Shown here in pieces: positions 17,720-25,927 of a DNA stretch of 55,336 nucleotides (position 1 is its first letter; every line of letters begins with the position of its first letter). The stretch is taken from the NCBI GenBank assembly GCA_009704945.1, contig WLDG01000008.1, positions 1 through 55,336 of the forward strand, read 5' to 3'. The stretch is from Actinomycetota bacterium (GTDB taxonomy: Bacteria; Actinomycetota; Actinomycetes; Actinomycetales; Microbacteriaceae). The translations under genes and the position numbers were made by a program. The notes beneath the pieces were generated by a model. The model had not been told where the DNA came from. It saw nothing but the letters and a program-made list of their open reading frames with translations, and made no database searches.

Positions 17720-17751
17720 GTTGCTGGGTGGGGTTTCCCCCACCCAGCAAC
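17720..17751 (-). terminator. Perfect 14-bp hairpin between potD and potB
   Basis: GTTGCTGGGTGGGG and CCCCACCCAGCAAC form an uninterrupted 14-bp stem with a GAAA tetraloop on the transcribed strand. It starts six bases after the potD stop. No T-run follows. It probably protects potD mRNA or reduces read-through to the permeases, so that more binding protein than channel is made. Confidence 0.75.
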
Positions 17752-17756
17752 TGGTC

Positions 17757-18935
17757 TTAGCCCTTTACTGTGAGCCAGGCATTAGTCCAATCTTGGAAGC
17801 TAGTGCACTTAACGTCCTTACGTCCGTCGATGCACTCTTCGATTGGAGTGGTCCATGGCCAGATTCTTGAGAAGAACTCTTCGTCTTCTGCAAAGAACTC
17901 GTCACAGTGAGCCTGTGCTTCTGGGCTTGATGCACAGAATGCGATGTTGGCTGGAGCCATACCGAAGTTCATGGCAATTGCGCCATTAACTGATGCGGTG
18001 CTGGTGTAGTCCATCCATGCATATGCACAGTTTGGGTTCTTGGCGGTTGAGGACAATAGCCAAGCGTCATACCAACCAGTTGATCCTTCAATTGGCAGTG
18101 TGGTCTTGATGTTGTCCTGGCCAGCGAACTTGCGCAGAACTTCCCATGAGGTACCAACTACTACGTTGCCACCTACGAAGGAAGTGATCTGAGCTACTGG
18201 ATCTGCCCAGTACTCACCGATGATTGTGTTCTGCTGCTTTAGCAGGTCAACTGCTGCAGCAAGCTGAGTCTCATCTAGTGCATATGGGTTCTTGATGCCT
18301 AGCTCTGGGTTGTGATACATCAGGTAGACAGCAGCGTCTGCGATGTAAATAGGTGCGTCATAAGCAGTGATTTTTCCTGCGTATGGGGTGTCTGTCTCCC
18401 AAACAACATTCCAGCTCTCAGGAGCGCCGCCAGTAACAGTCTCGTTGTACTGAAGAAGGTTTGCACCACGGCCAATTGGAACACCGTATGCTTTGCCGTT
18501 TACTGTGTCGTAAATCTGGCCCTTCATGCCTTCAGCAATGTCTTCAGAGAAGTTAGGGATTAGTTCCAGGTTTAGTGGAGCTACGTCACCACCGACGATC
18601 AGACGAAGTGCAGCATCGCCAGATGCTGAAACGATGTCGTACTCTCCAGTACGCATCAGGGTAACCATTTCATCACTTGTTCCGGCAACGCGAGGATTTA
18701 CCTTACAGCCAGTGTCAGCGGTGAATTTGTCAGTCCAGGCAGGCTCAACAAAGCCTGACCAGTTGATGATGTTTAGTTCACCTTCGAATTCTCCTAGTTC
18801 TTGCTGCATTGGGACATCTGGCACGGTTAGTGTCAGCTCTCCGCTGTCCGTTGCACAGCTAGCAAGAAATAGTGAAGATGAAGCAAGCAGAGCAGCAAAT
18901 GCTAGTTTTCTACGCTTCAATTTGTTTCCTTCCAT
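17757..18935 (-). CDS. potD: Polyamine-type ABC transporter substrate-binding lipoprotein (PotD-like)
   Basis: 392 residues. A lipoprotein signal with lipobox LASC lies near residues 24-27 from ATG 18935, so the mature protein is anchored outside the membrane. The mature start reads LNIINWSGFVEPAWTDKF, the usual opening of PotD/PotF-type binding proteins. ATG 18935 overlaps the potA stop (TAATG). A TTG at 18920 with AAGGA just upstream is an equally plausible start and gives a shorter signal peptide. Four or more cysteines in the mature part could form disulfides. Confidence 0.9.
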   Translation of the reverse strand: MEGNKLKRRKLAFAALLASSSLFLASCATDSGELTLTVPDVPMQQELGEFEGELNIINWSGFVEPAWTDKFTADTGCKVNPRVAGTSDEMVTLMRTGEYDIVSASGDAALRLIVGGDVAPLNLELIPNFSEDIAEGMKGQIYDTVNGKAYGVPIGRGANLLQYNETVTGGAPESWNVVWETDTPYAGKITAYDAPIYIADAAVYLMYHNPELGIKNPYALDETQLAAAVDLLKQQNTIIGEYWADPVAQITSFVGGNVVVGTSWEVLRKFAGQDNIKTTLPIEGSTGWYDAWLLSSTAKNPNCAYAWMDYTSTASVNGAIAMNFGMAPANIAFCASSPEAQAHCDEFFAEDEEFFSRIWPWTTPIEECIDGRKDVKCTSFQDWTNAWLTVKG

Positions 18936-20008
18936 TATTTTGGAATGCTCGTTACGTGGGATTTCTTCCACTTGGCCAGCACTCGATCACCCACAACGAA
19001 ACCCTTGGTTTCGCCAGGTAATTCTTCATTTACTCGTGTTGCAATCATCGTGATGCCGTTGACATCCAGAATGAAAAGTGTGTTTGCCCCCAGGAATGCG
19101 GTGTCCTTGATGGTGGCTTGAACTCCTTGTTCGTCGCTGCCTAGAGTCTCAGAACTTGCGACCAGCTTGATGCGCTCAGGGCGGATATTGACCATTTCCT
19201 GCATACCAATCAGGCCAGATGCAGAATTGGCGTCAATGATGTTGGAGCTTCCTAAAAAGCCGGCAACGAAAGAAGTGGCTGGTCTTTCATAGACCTCTTC
19301 AGGAGTGCCAACTTGCTCGATCTTGCCAGCGTTAAACACGGCGATTCGATCACTCATTCGCATGGCTTCTTCTTGATCGTGAGTCACAAAAATAAATGTG
19401 ATTTTTGATTCTCGCTGAATAGTCTTCAGCTCCACTTGCATTTCTTCTCGAAGCTGCTTGTCTAACGCGCCTAGCGGTTCATCGAGCAGGAGCAGTTTTG
19501 GGCGAAGAACCAAGGCTCTGGCTAGGGCAATGCGTTGGCGCTGTCCCCCAGATAGCTGGTGAGGCAGACGGTCGGATAGGTGACCTAGCTTTACTTGCTC
19601 AATAGCTTCAGTGGCCTTTGCAGCACGCTCTTCTTTAGAGATCTTCTTAGCTCTCAGACCGAACTCTACGTTCTCCTGAATGCTCATGTGTGGGAACAGA
19701 GCGTAATCCTGAAATACCGTGTTGACTTCACGATCAAACGGAGCCTGATCTGTGACGTCTTGCCCGTTTAGAAAAATGCTTCCGGCAGACGCTGCTTCAA
19801 ATCCAGCAATCATCCTAAGAACAGTTGTTTTACCTGAGCCAGATGGACCCAGCATGGAAAAGAATTCACCCTGAGGGATGTCTAGATTGACCCCGGAGAC
19901 AGCTTCGACCGAACCGAAGCTTTTGCTAAGTCCTCTGATTGAGACACCTGAGGTTAGAGGTGTAGTGCCCTCGTTCAACAAGTTATGGCCACTTTCGATA
20001 CCTGCCAT
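18935..20008 (-). CDS. potA: Polyamine-type ABC transporter ATP-binding protein (PotA-like)
   Basis: 357 residues. Walker A GPSGSGKT is at 54-61, the signature LSGGQRQRIALARAL near 157, Walker B LLLLDEPLGALD near 178, and a C-terminal TOBE-type regulatory domain from about 260. This is the PotA/FbpC layout. It opens the operon potA-potD-potB-potC. ATG 20008 is the first likely start but lacks a well-placed ribosome site: AGGA lies 14 bases away and better fits an overlapping out-of-frame ATG at 20012. Confidence 0.93.
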   Translation of the reverse strand: MAGIESGHNLLNEGTTPLTSGVSIRGLSKSFGSVEAVSGVNLDIPQGEFFSMLGPSGSGKTTVLRMIAGFEAASAGSIFLNGQDVTDQAPFDREVNTVFQDYALFPHMSIQENVEFGLRAKKISKEERAAKATEAIEQVKLGHLSDRLPHQLSGGQRQRIALARALVLRPKLLLLDEPLGALDKQLREEMQVELKTIQRESKITFIFVTHDQEEAMRMSDRIAVFNAGKIEQVGTPEEVYERPATSFVAGFLGSSNIIDANSASGLIGMQEMVNIRPERIKLVASSETLGSDEQGVQATIKDTAFLGANTLFILDVNGITMIATRVNEELPGETKGFVVGDRVLAKWKKSHVTSIPK

Positions 20009-20048
20009 CCATACAGCCGTGTTCCTATTTGCATCGTTGCAGGGTCAT

Positions 20049-20054
20049 AGCCTA
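20049..20054 (-). promoter_or_regulatory. Possible -10 box TAGGCT of the potA operon
   Basis: TAGGCT on the complement strand would place the transcript start near 20042, giving a leader of about 33 bases. An adjacent imperfect dyad (CCCTGGC 20058-20064 with GCCAGGG 20083-20089) could be an operator. This is position-based inference. Confidence 0.35.
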
Positions 20055-20203
20055 TCCCCCTGGCCCAGAAAGGCTCCGCTCAGCCAGGGTTGGGAATTGT
20101 TTCGATTTGATTACTACCTGCAATTAGTTGCATGAATAAGGCTGTTTAGGCCGAAAACGTAAGTCTTCGAAATAACCAGCGGCTGTTGCCAGTTATAGAA
20201 GGA

Positions 20204-20881
20204 ATGGATATTTCGGGTAAAACGTTTTTGGTTTGTGGTGCATCCGGGGCTCTCGGAAGCGAATTAGTTGTGCAATTGCGGGCAAAGGGTGCCACCGTGC
20301 TTGGTACTGCCAGCACCAATGAGTCGGCCGCCAAGATCCCAGCGGGAGTTGAAGTGCGACTTCTACTGGACTACACAAAACCCGAGAGCATCAAGACTCT
20401 GACGGATTACCTGGCTGCTTCGACAGAGATTGATGGAATCATCAATGCCAGCGGAGTAGTCGCGTTTGGCGACGCGATTGAAACTTCACCCGAAACAGTA
20501 AGCAAGCTGTTCGCCATCAACGCCCTAGGTCCGATTCAGCTGTTCAGCGCGCTGGCGCCTGTGCTAGCAAAGAAGGAGCAGTCGGTGGTGGTTAATCTGA
20601 CCGGAGTAGTTGCAGAGACTGCACTGCCCTCAATTGCTTCTTACTCTGCCTCAAAGTTTGCGATCAACGGATTCTTGCAGGCGGTTGCGCGGGAATGGCG
20701 CAGAGCTGGAACAAATGTTATCTCTGCAAGACCGGGTCACACTGAAACAGGATTAGCCGACAGGGCAATTGCAGGTACTGCGCCAAAATTTCCAGCAGGT
20801 AAGACAGCAACGGAAGTAGCGGCGAGAGTTCTTCAAGCAATTGAAGCAGACGAAAAAGATTTGCCGGCTAGTTCTTTTTGA
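20204..20881 (+). CDS. Short-chain dehydrogenase/reductase
   Basis: 225 residues from ATG 20204, which sits right behind AAGGA; an in-frame TTG at 20186 is possible. The cofactor motif is LVCGASGALGSEL near residues 9-21, the NAG-type motif appears as INASG, and the catalytic pair is in YSASKFA (Tyr/Lys). These are classical SDR features of an NAD(P)-dependent alcohol or keto reductase. The substrate is unknown. Its last 14 bases overlap the end of galM on the other strand. Confidence 0.87.
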   Translation: MDISGKTFLVCGASGALGSELVVQLRAKGATVLGTASTNESAAKIPAGVEVRLLLDYTKPESIKTLTDYLAASTEIDGIINASGVVAFGDAIETSPETVSKLFAINALGPIQLFSALAPVLAKKEQSVVVNLTGVVAETALPSIASYSASKFAINGFLQAVAREWRRAGTNVISARPGHTETGLADRAIAGTAPKFPAGKTATEVAARVLQAIEADEKDLPASSF

Positions 20882-21716
20882 TTGAAAAGGCAAAATTCTT
20901 TGTCTCGCCCGATTGCAAGACAACTGAGTCCATGTGTGAATTAAATGCATTGGTTAGACAGCTCATCGGTTCAATTGCCAACAAGCTCTTCCCAACACTT
21001 TCGCTGGGTCGATAAAGCATGAAGTAATCAAACCCTTGATCAAGAGTGATTGAAACTGAATAAGTCTCGGTCTGAAGTTCAACTAGGTTAGATCCTGAGA
21101 AGCAGTCATCTAAGGCTCCTCCCGTGTAATCAAGCCCCTCAATCGCGCGGCTAGACACCGGAATCATTTTCTCGTTGGTGAGAATTTGCTTATCAAAATC
21201 TGCTCGCACTCTAAAGCTATTGCCTACCGAGTAATAGGGGTGAAAACCCAATCCAAAGGGAGCTGCTTCTCCTCGATTATTTGCAGAAGCTAGAACCTTG
21301 AGTGAATCGCTCGAGATTTCATACTCAACTAAGAGCTCAACATCGAATGGATAGCTCTCATCATGTCCAAGTTGATACTTCAACTCAACTGAATCGATGC
21401 TGTGATTAAGCACTTCAAACTCTCGCTTAAAGACAAGCCCATGGTTTGAGTTGTTGTCTGAATCCACGTTCGGAGTCGAAAATGTTCTACCAGCAAAAGA
21501 ATATGTGTGGTCTGCGAGGCGATTCGGCCAGGGCGCCAGGATGGATCCGAAGAACATCTCCTCAATGCCGACAACGCCTGTTGCATCAATAATTGGGGTT
21601 CCTTGCAGGCTAAGGTTCAGCAAGGCGCCACCAACGGGCGAAATAACTGCCATACTGGTAGCGCCTTCGGAATTCCGAGCGATACTCAGTTGCTGTTCAG
21701 GGTGCATTTTTGGCAC
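20868..21716 (-). CDS. galM: Aldose 1-epimerase (mutarotase, GalM-like)
   Basis: Interconverts alpha and beta anomers of galactose or glucose, the first step before GalK. 282 residues. Conserved histidines are seen in SNHGLVFKREF and GLGFHPYYSVG, and the catalytic glutamate is expected near the C-terminal LLAIEPMS. GTG 21716 is chosen because TAACAT lies exactly six bases upstream, the leaderless geometry; ATG 21707 with GGGAG is the alternative. It diverges from galT-galK, so the Leloir enzymes form one locus. Confidence 0.85.
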   Translation of the reverse strand: MPKMHPEQQLSIARNSEGATSMAVISPVGGALLNLSLQGTPIIDATGVVGIEEMFFGSILAPWPNRLADHTYSFAGRTFSTPNVDSDNNSNHGLVFKREFEVLNHSIDSVELKYQLGHDESYPFDVELLVEYEISSDSLKVLASANNRGEAAPFGLGFHPYYSVGNSFRVRADFDKQILTNEKMIPVSSRAIEGLDYTGGALDDCFSGSNLVELQTETYSVSITLDQGFDYFMLYRPSESVGKSLLAIEPMSCLTNAFNSHMDSVVLQSGETKNFAFSIKKN

Positions 21717-21722
21717 TCCCTA

Positions 21723-21728
21723 ATGTTA
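21723..21728 (-). promoter_or_regulatory. -10 box TAACAT for leaderless galM
   Basis: TAACAT on the complement strand is followed by six bases and then the galM GTG at 21716. The same bases contain the putative galT ATG (21723-21725), so the promoter of one gene overlaps the start of the other. Confidence 0.5.
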
Positions 21729-22823
21729 TTGATTGATGAGTGGGTGGACAGCTTGAAGGCCAGAATAGACGGCAAGCTCTTCGATGGTAGAGACATTTTC
21801 TACTTTGATGATGAGTCCTCTGCTCTTCCAAACACTCGAAAGTCAGACTCTAGGGAACCAGCCGGGCGTCCACAGACCGCTCAGCTCAGATTCGATGCAC
21901 TGTCTTCGGAATGGATAACTGTTGCTTCACATAGACAGCAACGAGCTTTTCTTCCACCTGCTCACTCCTGTCCGCTCTGCCCGACCACCCAAGAAAACCT
22001 AAGTGAACTACCAGATCAATTTGATGTCGCTGTATTTGAGAACAAGGGCCCTGCCTTTGGTCCAGAAGCGAACGTTATTGACCTGCCCAACGGCGAACGC
22101 TTTGGATTCTCAACAACCTCTTACGGAAGATGTGAGGTGGTTGTTTTCAGCCCAGATCACGTTGGTAGCTTGAGTGAGATGCCGGTCGAAAGAGTTGAAA
22201 CTGTAATTAGAGCCTGGATGAATCGCACAGCAGAATTGCAGCAAATCAGAGGCGTAGTGCAGGTTTTTCCATTTGAAAACCGAGGCGAAGAAATTGGAGT
22301 AACTCTTCACCATCCGCACGGGCAAATCTATGCCTATCCTTTTGTGACCCCTAGAACACAAAAACTGATCCAAAGTGTCGATTCCTTCTCTGGAGATTTT
22401 TTTGCAGAGCTGGTGAAATTTGAAAAATCAGGAAACAGAACAATCTTAGAAACAGAAAACTTCTTGGCTTTTGTTCCCTTTGCAGCTCGCTGGCCCATTG
22501 AGGCCCATTTGCTACCAAAGAGACAAATCAATGATCTTTCGCAACTGACAGCAGATGAGGCAGTGGAATTAGCTCAGGTTTACAAGAGGCTACTTCAGGC
22601 CTTTGACTCTTACTATGAGACTCCAACCCCATACATCTCTGCTTGGCACCAAGCACCGATGATTGAAGGTCGTGAAAAAATTAGATTAATGCTGCAAATC
22701 ACCTCCCCTAGACGTGCAGCCGACAAACTCAAGTACCTTGCAGGTTCTGAGAGTGCGATGGGCGCCTTTGTTGCAGACATTGCGCCTGAAGAGACAGCGG
22801 CTCGCCTACGCGAGGTGATCTAA
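21723..22823 (+). CDS. galT: Galactose-1-phosphate uridylyltransferase
   Basis: Transfers UMP between UDP-glucose and galactose-1-phosphate. 366 residues from ATG 21723. The catalytic motif HHPHGQIYAYPF is near the middle, and SCPLCP is the first zinc-binding pair. The start is uncertain: the frame runs upstream through galM on the other strand, and none of ATG 21723, GTG 21744 or TTG 21753 has a good ribosome site. The family core begins at DGRDIFYFDD, which fits any of them. The stop overlaps galK (TAATG). Confidence 0.92.
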   Translation: MLLIDEWVDSLKARIDGKLFDGRDIFYFDDESSALPNTRKSDSREPAGRPQTAQLRFDALSSEWITVASHRQQRAFLPPAHSCPLCPTTQENLSELPDQFDVAVFENKGPAFGPEANVIDLPNGERFGFSTTSYGRCEVVVFSPDHVGSLSEMPVERVETVIRAWMNRTAELQQIRGVVQVFPFENRGEEIGVTLHHPHGQIYAYPFVTPRTQKLIQSVDSFSGDFFAELVKFEKSGNRTILETENFLAFVPFAARWPIEAHLLPKRQINDLSQLTADEAVELAQVYKRLLQAFDSYYETPTPYISAWHQAPMIEGREKIRLMLQITSPRRAADKLKYLAGSESAMGAFVADIAPEETAARLREVI

Positions 22824-23956
22824 TGCTGGAAGAAGCAAAAGCTGGTTTCCGGAAAGCCTATGGATACGAACCAACAGGAGTTTGGTCAGCACCAGGCAGG
22901 GCGAATCTGATAGGTGAGCACACTGATTACAACAATGGATTTGTGTTTCCATTTGGGATTGATAGAAGAACCTATGTTGCAATTGCCATAAGGCAGGACA
23001 AAGTTGCTCGCGTTGCATCAACCATCTCTGAGGAAGTCTTTCAGTGGGAGATTTCTGATGCCAAGCCCACTGCTTTGGATTGGGCCCTCTATCCACTCGG
23101 CGTTGCTTGGGCAATGAGAGAAGCGGCAACAACTGGTTTCGATGCATTCTTTGTCTCCGACGTGCCTGTTGGTGCGGGGTTGTCTTCATCAGCCGCGATT
23201 GAGTGTTCAGTCGGATTTGCACTAAATGAGCTGTGGAGTGCAGGGCTCTCCCGCCAGCAAATAGCCCTTCTAGGTCAAAAAGCAGAAAACGAAGTTGTCG
23301 GGGCACCAACTGGAATCATGGATCAAACTGCTTCTATGTTGGCTGAAGCCGATGCTGCTGTGCTGATTGACTGCAAAACACTAGAGACCGAGTTGGTTCC
23401 GCTTGGACTTTCAAATAAGGGTCTTGTGGTAGCGGTTATGGACACTAGAGTTTCACATCGACATTCAGACGGTGGCTATCGATCACGCAGAGAAGCCTGC
23501 GAGAAAGGGGCGAGCGTTATGAACGTCTCTTCGTTGCGAGAGCTCTCGGAATCAGATTTAGTCGCAGCTGAAAAGTTGTTAAACGATGTCACATTCCGCA
23601 GATGTCGCCACGTAATCACTGAAAACACTCGTGTACTTGCGGCAGTGGAAGCACTTAAGAGCGGGAACATGGAGAGACTGGGTGAGCTTTTGCTAGCTTC
23701 ACATGCTTCCATGCGCGATGATTTTGAGATTTCAATCCCAGAACTAGATACCGCAGTTGAAGTCGCAATGTCTGTTGGAGCCATTGGTTCACGAATGACT
23801 GGTGGCGGTTTTGGTGGTGCAGCGATTGCCATTATTGAACAGTCAAAACTAGAAGCATTAGCTACAGCATGTAAAAAAGAATTTGCCGCTAAGGGATATA
23901 CGGAACCTAACATCTTTGCTGTGAAGCCCAGCCAAGGCGCAAGAAAAGATAGCTAA
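22823..23956 (+). CDS. galK: Galactokinase
   Basis: Phosphorylates galactose to galactose-1-phosphate, the substrate of GalT. 377 residues. The galactokinase signature GRANLIGEHTDYN is at 25-37, and the GHMP kinase loop VPVGAGLSSSAAIE lies near 113-126. The third GHMP motif is around MTGGGFGGAAIAI close to the C-terminus. Its ATG shares a base with the galT stop. The last 4 bases overlap the nicotinamidase gene on the other strand. No galE is in the window. Confidence 0.97.
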   Translation: MLEEAKAGFRKAYGYEPTGVWSAPGRANLIGEHTDYNNGFVFPFGIDRRTYVAIAIRQDKVARVASTISEEVFQWEISDAKPTALDWALYPLGVAWAMREAATTGFDAFFVSDVPVGAGLSSSAAIECSVGFALNELWSAGLSRQQIALLGQKAENEVVGAPTGIMDQTASMLAEADAAVLIDCKTLETELVPLGLSNKGLVVAVMDTRVSHRHSDGGYRSRREACEKGASVMNVSSLRELSESDLVAAEKLLNDVTFRRCRHVITENTRVLAAVEALKSGNMERLGELLLASHASMRDDFEISIPELDTAVEVAMSVGAIGSRMTGGGFGGAAIAIIEQSKLEALATACKKEFAAKGYTEPNIFAVKPSQGARKDS

Positions 23957-24537
23957 GCAGTCGGAATTACCGTAACCCCGGCATCTACCATTTCATCAAT
24001 TGCGCTTTCAACGCTTGCCGGACTAACGCCAGCGGTGAGAGATGTAATGACACGTGTGGTCAAATTTTGGGCGACTGAGTCAAGAGCTGACGCTCTAACG
24101 CAATAGTCAGTTGCTATTCCAACAATGTCAACGTGAGAAATTTTCAATCTTTTGATGAGTTCTGGATAGGTTTCACCGTTTTCATCTATTCCATCAAAAA
24201 TTGAATAGCCGTTGGCGTTCTGACCTTTTCTGATGTGAATATCAATCAAGCGCTGATCCAGGTTTGGATGATATTCAGCACCAGAAGTGTTGGCGACGCA
24301 GTGGACTGGCCAGGTATTGACATAGTCTGGTTCCGAGCCAGCTGCAGCAAAGTGCCCATCATTTGAATCCGCTGGGGTGTGCCAATCGCGTGAAGCAATC
24401 ACATAGTCGTAGTTGGATTTACTATTTTCCAAAAAACTAGTTATTTTTGCTGCGACATTGGCCCCGCCTTCACAGGCCAATGCCCCACCTTCACAGAAAT
24501 CATTCTGTACATCAATAACCAACAGAGCCTTTGCCAT
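23953..24537 (-). CDS. pncA: Nicotinamidase/pyrazinamidase (isochorismatase family)
   Basis: Hydrolyses nicotinamide to nicotinic acid for NAD salvage. 194 residues. The catalytic triad is readable: Asp9 in VIDVQNDF, Lys104 in HIRKGQNA and Cys146 in ATDYCVRAS. Metal-binding residues are in DWHTPADS (Asp51, His53). Its ATG overlaps the stop of dacB (TAATG), so it is translated in the same leaderless transcript as that gene. Confidence 0.94.
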   Translation of the reverse strand: MAKALLVIDVQNDFCEGGALACEGGANVAAKITSFLENSKSNYDYVIASRDWHTPADSNDGHFAAAGSEPDYVNTWPVHCVANTSGAEYHPNLDQRLIDIHIRKGQNANGYSIFDGIDENGETYPELIKRLKISHVDIVGIATDYCVRASALDSVAQNLTTRVITSLTAGVSPASVESAIDEMVDAGVTVIPTA

Positions 24538-25925
24538 TAGCGATCAGCCAGACTCTTGCCGCAGCCATAGAAGCCCATTACCAACTCATCCATTGCTTCT
24601 TGGTTTGCCATGTTTACCGAAGCACCCAAGTTGTAAACAGTGAAAATCAACTTAGAGCCATCTTCCGGATACAGGAATCCAGCCAGAGTGTAGCCAGTTC
24701 GGATCCAACCAGTCTTTGCAACAACTTTTCCTTCAGCAGTTTCAAATCGATATCCAAGCGAACCAGGGGTACCAGAAACCGGCATACCGTCCAGAATTAC
24801 CTTGAAGTTTCGATAGTTGTTGTCAATCAATTTCAATAAATCATTGACCGTGACAGGTGAAAGTTGATTAAATCTGGACAGGCCCGATCCATCTTCAACT
24901 TTCAGACCTGACAGGTTTATCCCGGTGCTCCTGAGAGCAATTTGGTAAGCCCGAGTCAAAGAAGAGAAGCTACCATCCAAGCCCACTTCCAATGAAACCA
25001 ATCTAGCCATCGCTTCAGCTAATGAGTTATCACTCACCACCAGCATGTAATCAATCCAGGTGGATAGTGGAGCAGATCGCACACTAGCTATTTCAATTGC
25101 GTCTGCTGGAGCTTGCCCCTTGGATAAAACAGCACTGCTGGCGCTCTGCCCTAATGCCTGCTTGAAGTGCTCGCCTGCTCTTGTTACAGGATCTTTGGAG
25201 CGAGCTGAATCTTTCGAACCAGGATTGGCTCTGTCACCATCAACCTGCAGCGCAGAAACATAAGACATGTATCCATCTGTCAATCCTCTTTGATCCCAGA
25301 CGCTCTGATACTCACCATCGGGGCTGCCATACAAGGTGCTGTCCAAGACAATTTGACTAATCGTCTGACCTGGCGCCTTGCTTGCAACTTGTCTAGCTAG
25401 ATCGGCTAGTTTCGGAGCGTTTCGGTAGACAGAGTTCACCCCAGGAGCTGTTCGAGACAGTGTCACGTCACCTGCACCTACAAAGTACAAAATTGATGGA
25501 TCAGCACTATCCGCATAAACCCTTGTAATGACTCGATAATTTGGTCCAAGAGTTTCAAGAGCGGCCGCTGCGGTAAGCAACTTCATTACAGATGCGGGTC
25601 TGGCTGGAGCCGAGCTCGATCGATCAAACAAAACAGTTCCAGTGGCCGCGTCTATTACTTGTGCCTGTAAATCTAGAATTGCGTCACTCTGCTCCAGTTC
25701 AGTCACGACACACTTAACTGCCTCTTCAAGAGCAGGATCAGTTGGCTCCCCCTCCGCCACTTCCTGATCGGAAGGTAGAGCTTCCGATTGTTCAGGGGCA
25801 GAGTTAGAGGAGGCTCCAGAACCCCCAAGGGGTCCTAGAAATAGGCCGAGCAGAACGACCAAGCCCACCACAAGGCCGCTAGCGACCCCGGTAAGAATTG
25901 GCTTTAGTTCTGCGTTAGATTTCAC
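24537..25925 (-). CDS. dacB: D-alanyl-D-alanine carboxypeptidase/endopeptidase (PBP4, DacB-like)
   Basis: Peptidase S13 enzyme that trims peptidoglycan stem peptides outside the cell. 462 residues with one N-terminal membrane anchor (about 11-32). The active-site serine motif SVMK is at 112-115, the SDN motif lies in VVSDNSLAE, and KTG in VAKTGWIRTG. An acidic, proline- and serine-rich linker (about 38-65) follows the anchor. The GTG start at 25925 has no ribosome site, but TATGCT is exactly six bases upstream, so it is probably leaderless. Two bases separate its start from copC. Confidence 0.92.
   Translation of the reverse strand: MKSNAELKPILTGVASGLVVGLVVLLGLFLGPLGGSGASSNSAPEQSEALPSDQEVAEGEPTDPALEEAVKCVVTELEQSDAILDLQAQVIDAATGTVLFDRSSSAPARPASVMKLLTAAAALETLGPNYRVITRVYADSADPSILYFVGAGDVTLSRTAPGVNSVYRNAPKLADLARQVASKAPGQTISQIVLDSTLYGSPDGEYQSVWDQRGLTDGYMSYVSALQVDGDRANPGSKDSARSKDPVTRAGEHFKQALGQSASSAVLSKGQAPADAIEIASVRSAPLSTWIDYMLVVSDNSLAEAMARLVSLEVGLDGSFSSLTRAYQIALRSTGINLSGLKVEDGSGLSRFNQLSPVTVNDLLKLIDNNYRNFKVILDGMPVSGTPGSLGYRFETAEGKVVAKTGWIRTGYTLAGFLYPEDGSKLIFTVYNLGASVNMANQEAMDELVMGFYGCGKSLADR
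25916..25921 (+). promoter_or_regulatory. -10 box TAGATT for leaderless copC-like gene
   Basis: TAGATT lies six bases before ATG 25928, inside the first codons of dacB on the other strand. Confidence 0.5.
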
Positions 25926-25927
25926 TC

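Noticed and set aside
21507-21722. N-terminal 72-residue extension of galT.
   Set aside because: It is antisense to galM, has no family resemblance, and galT is complete without it.
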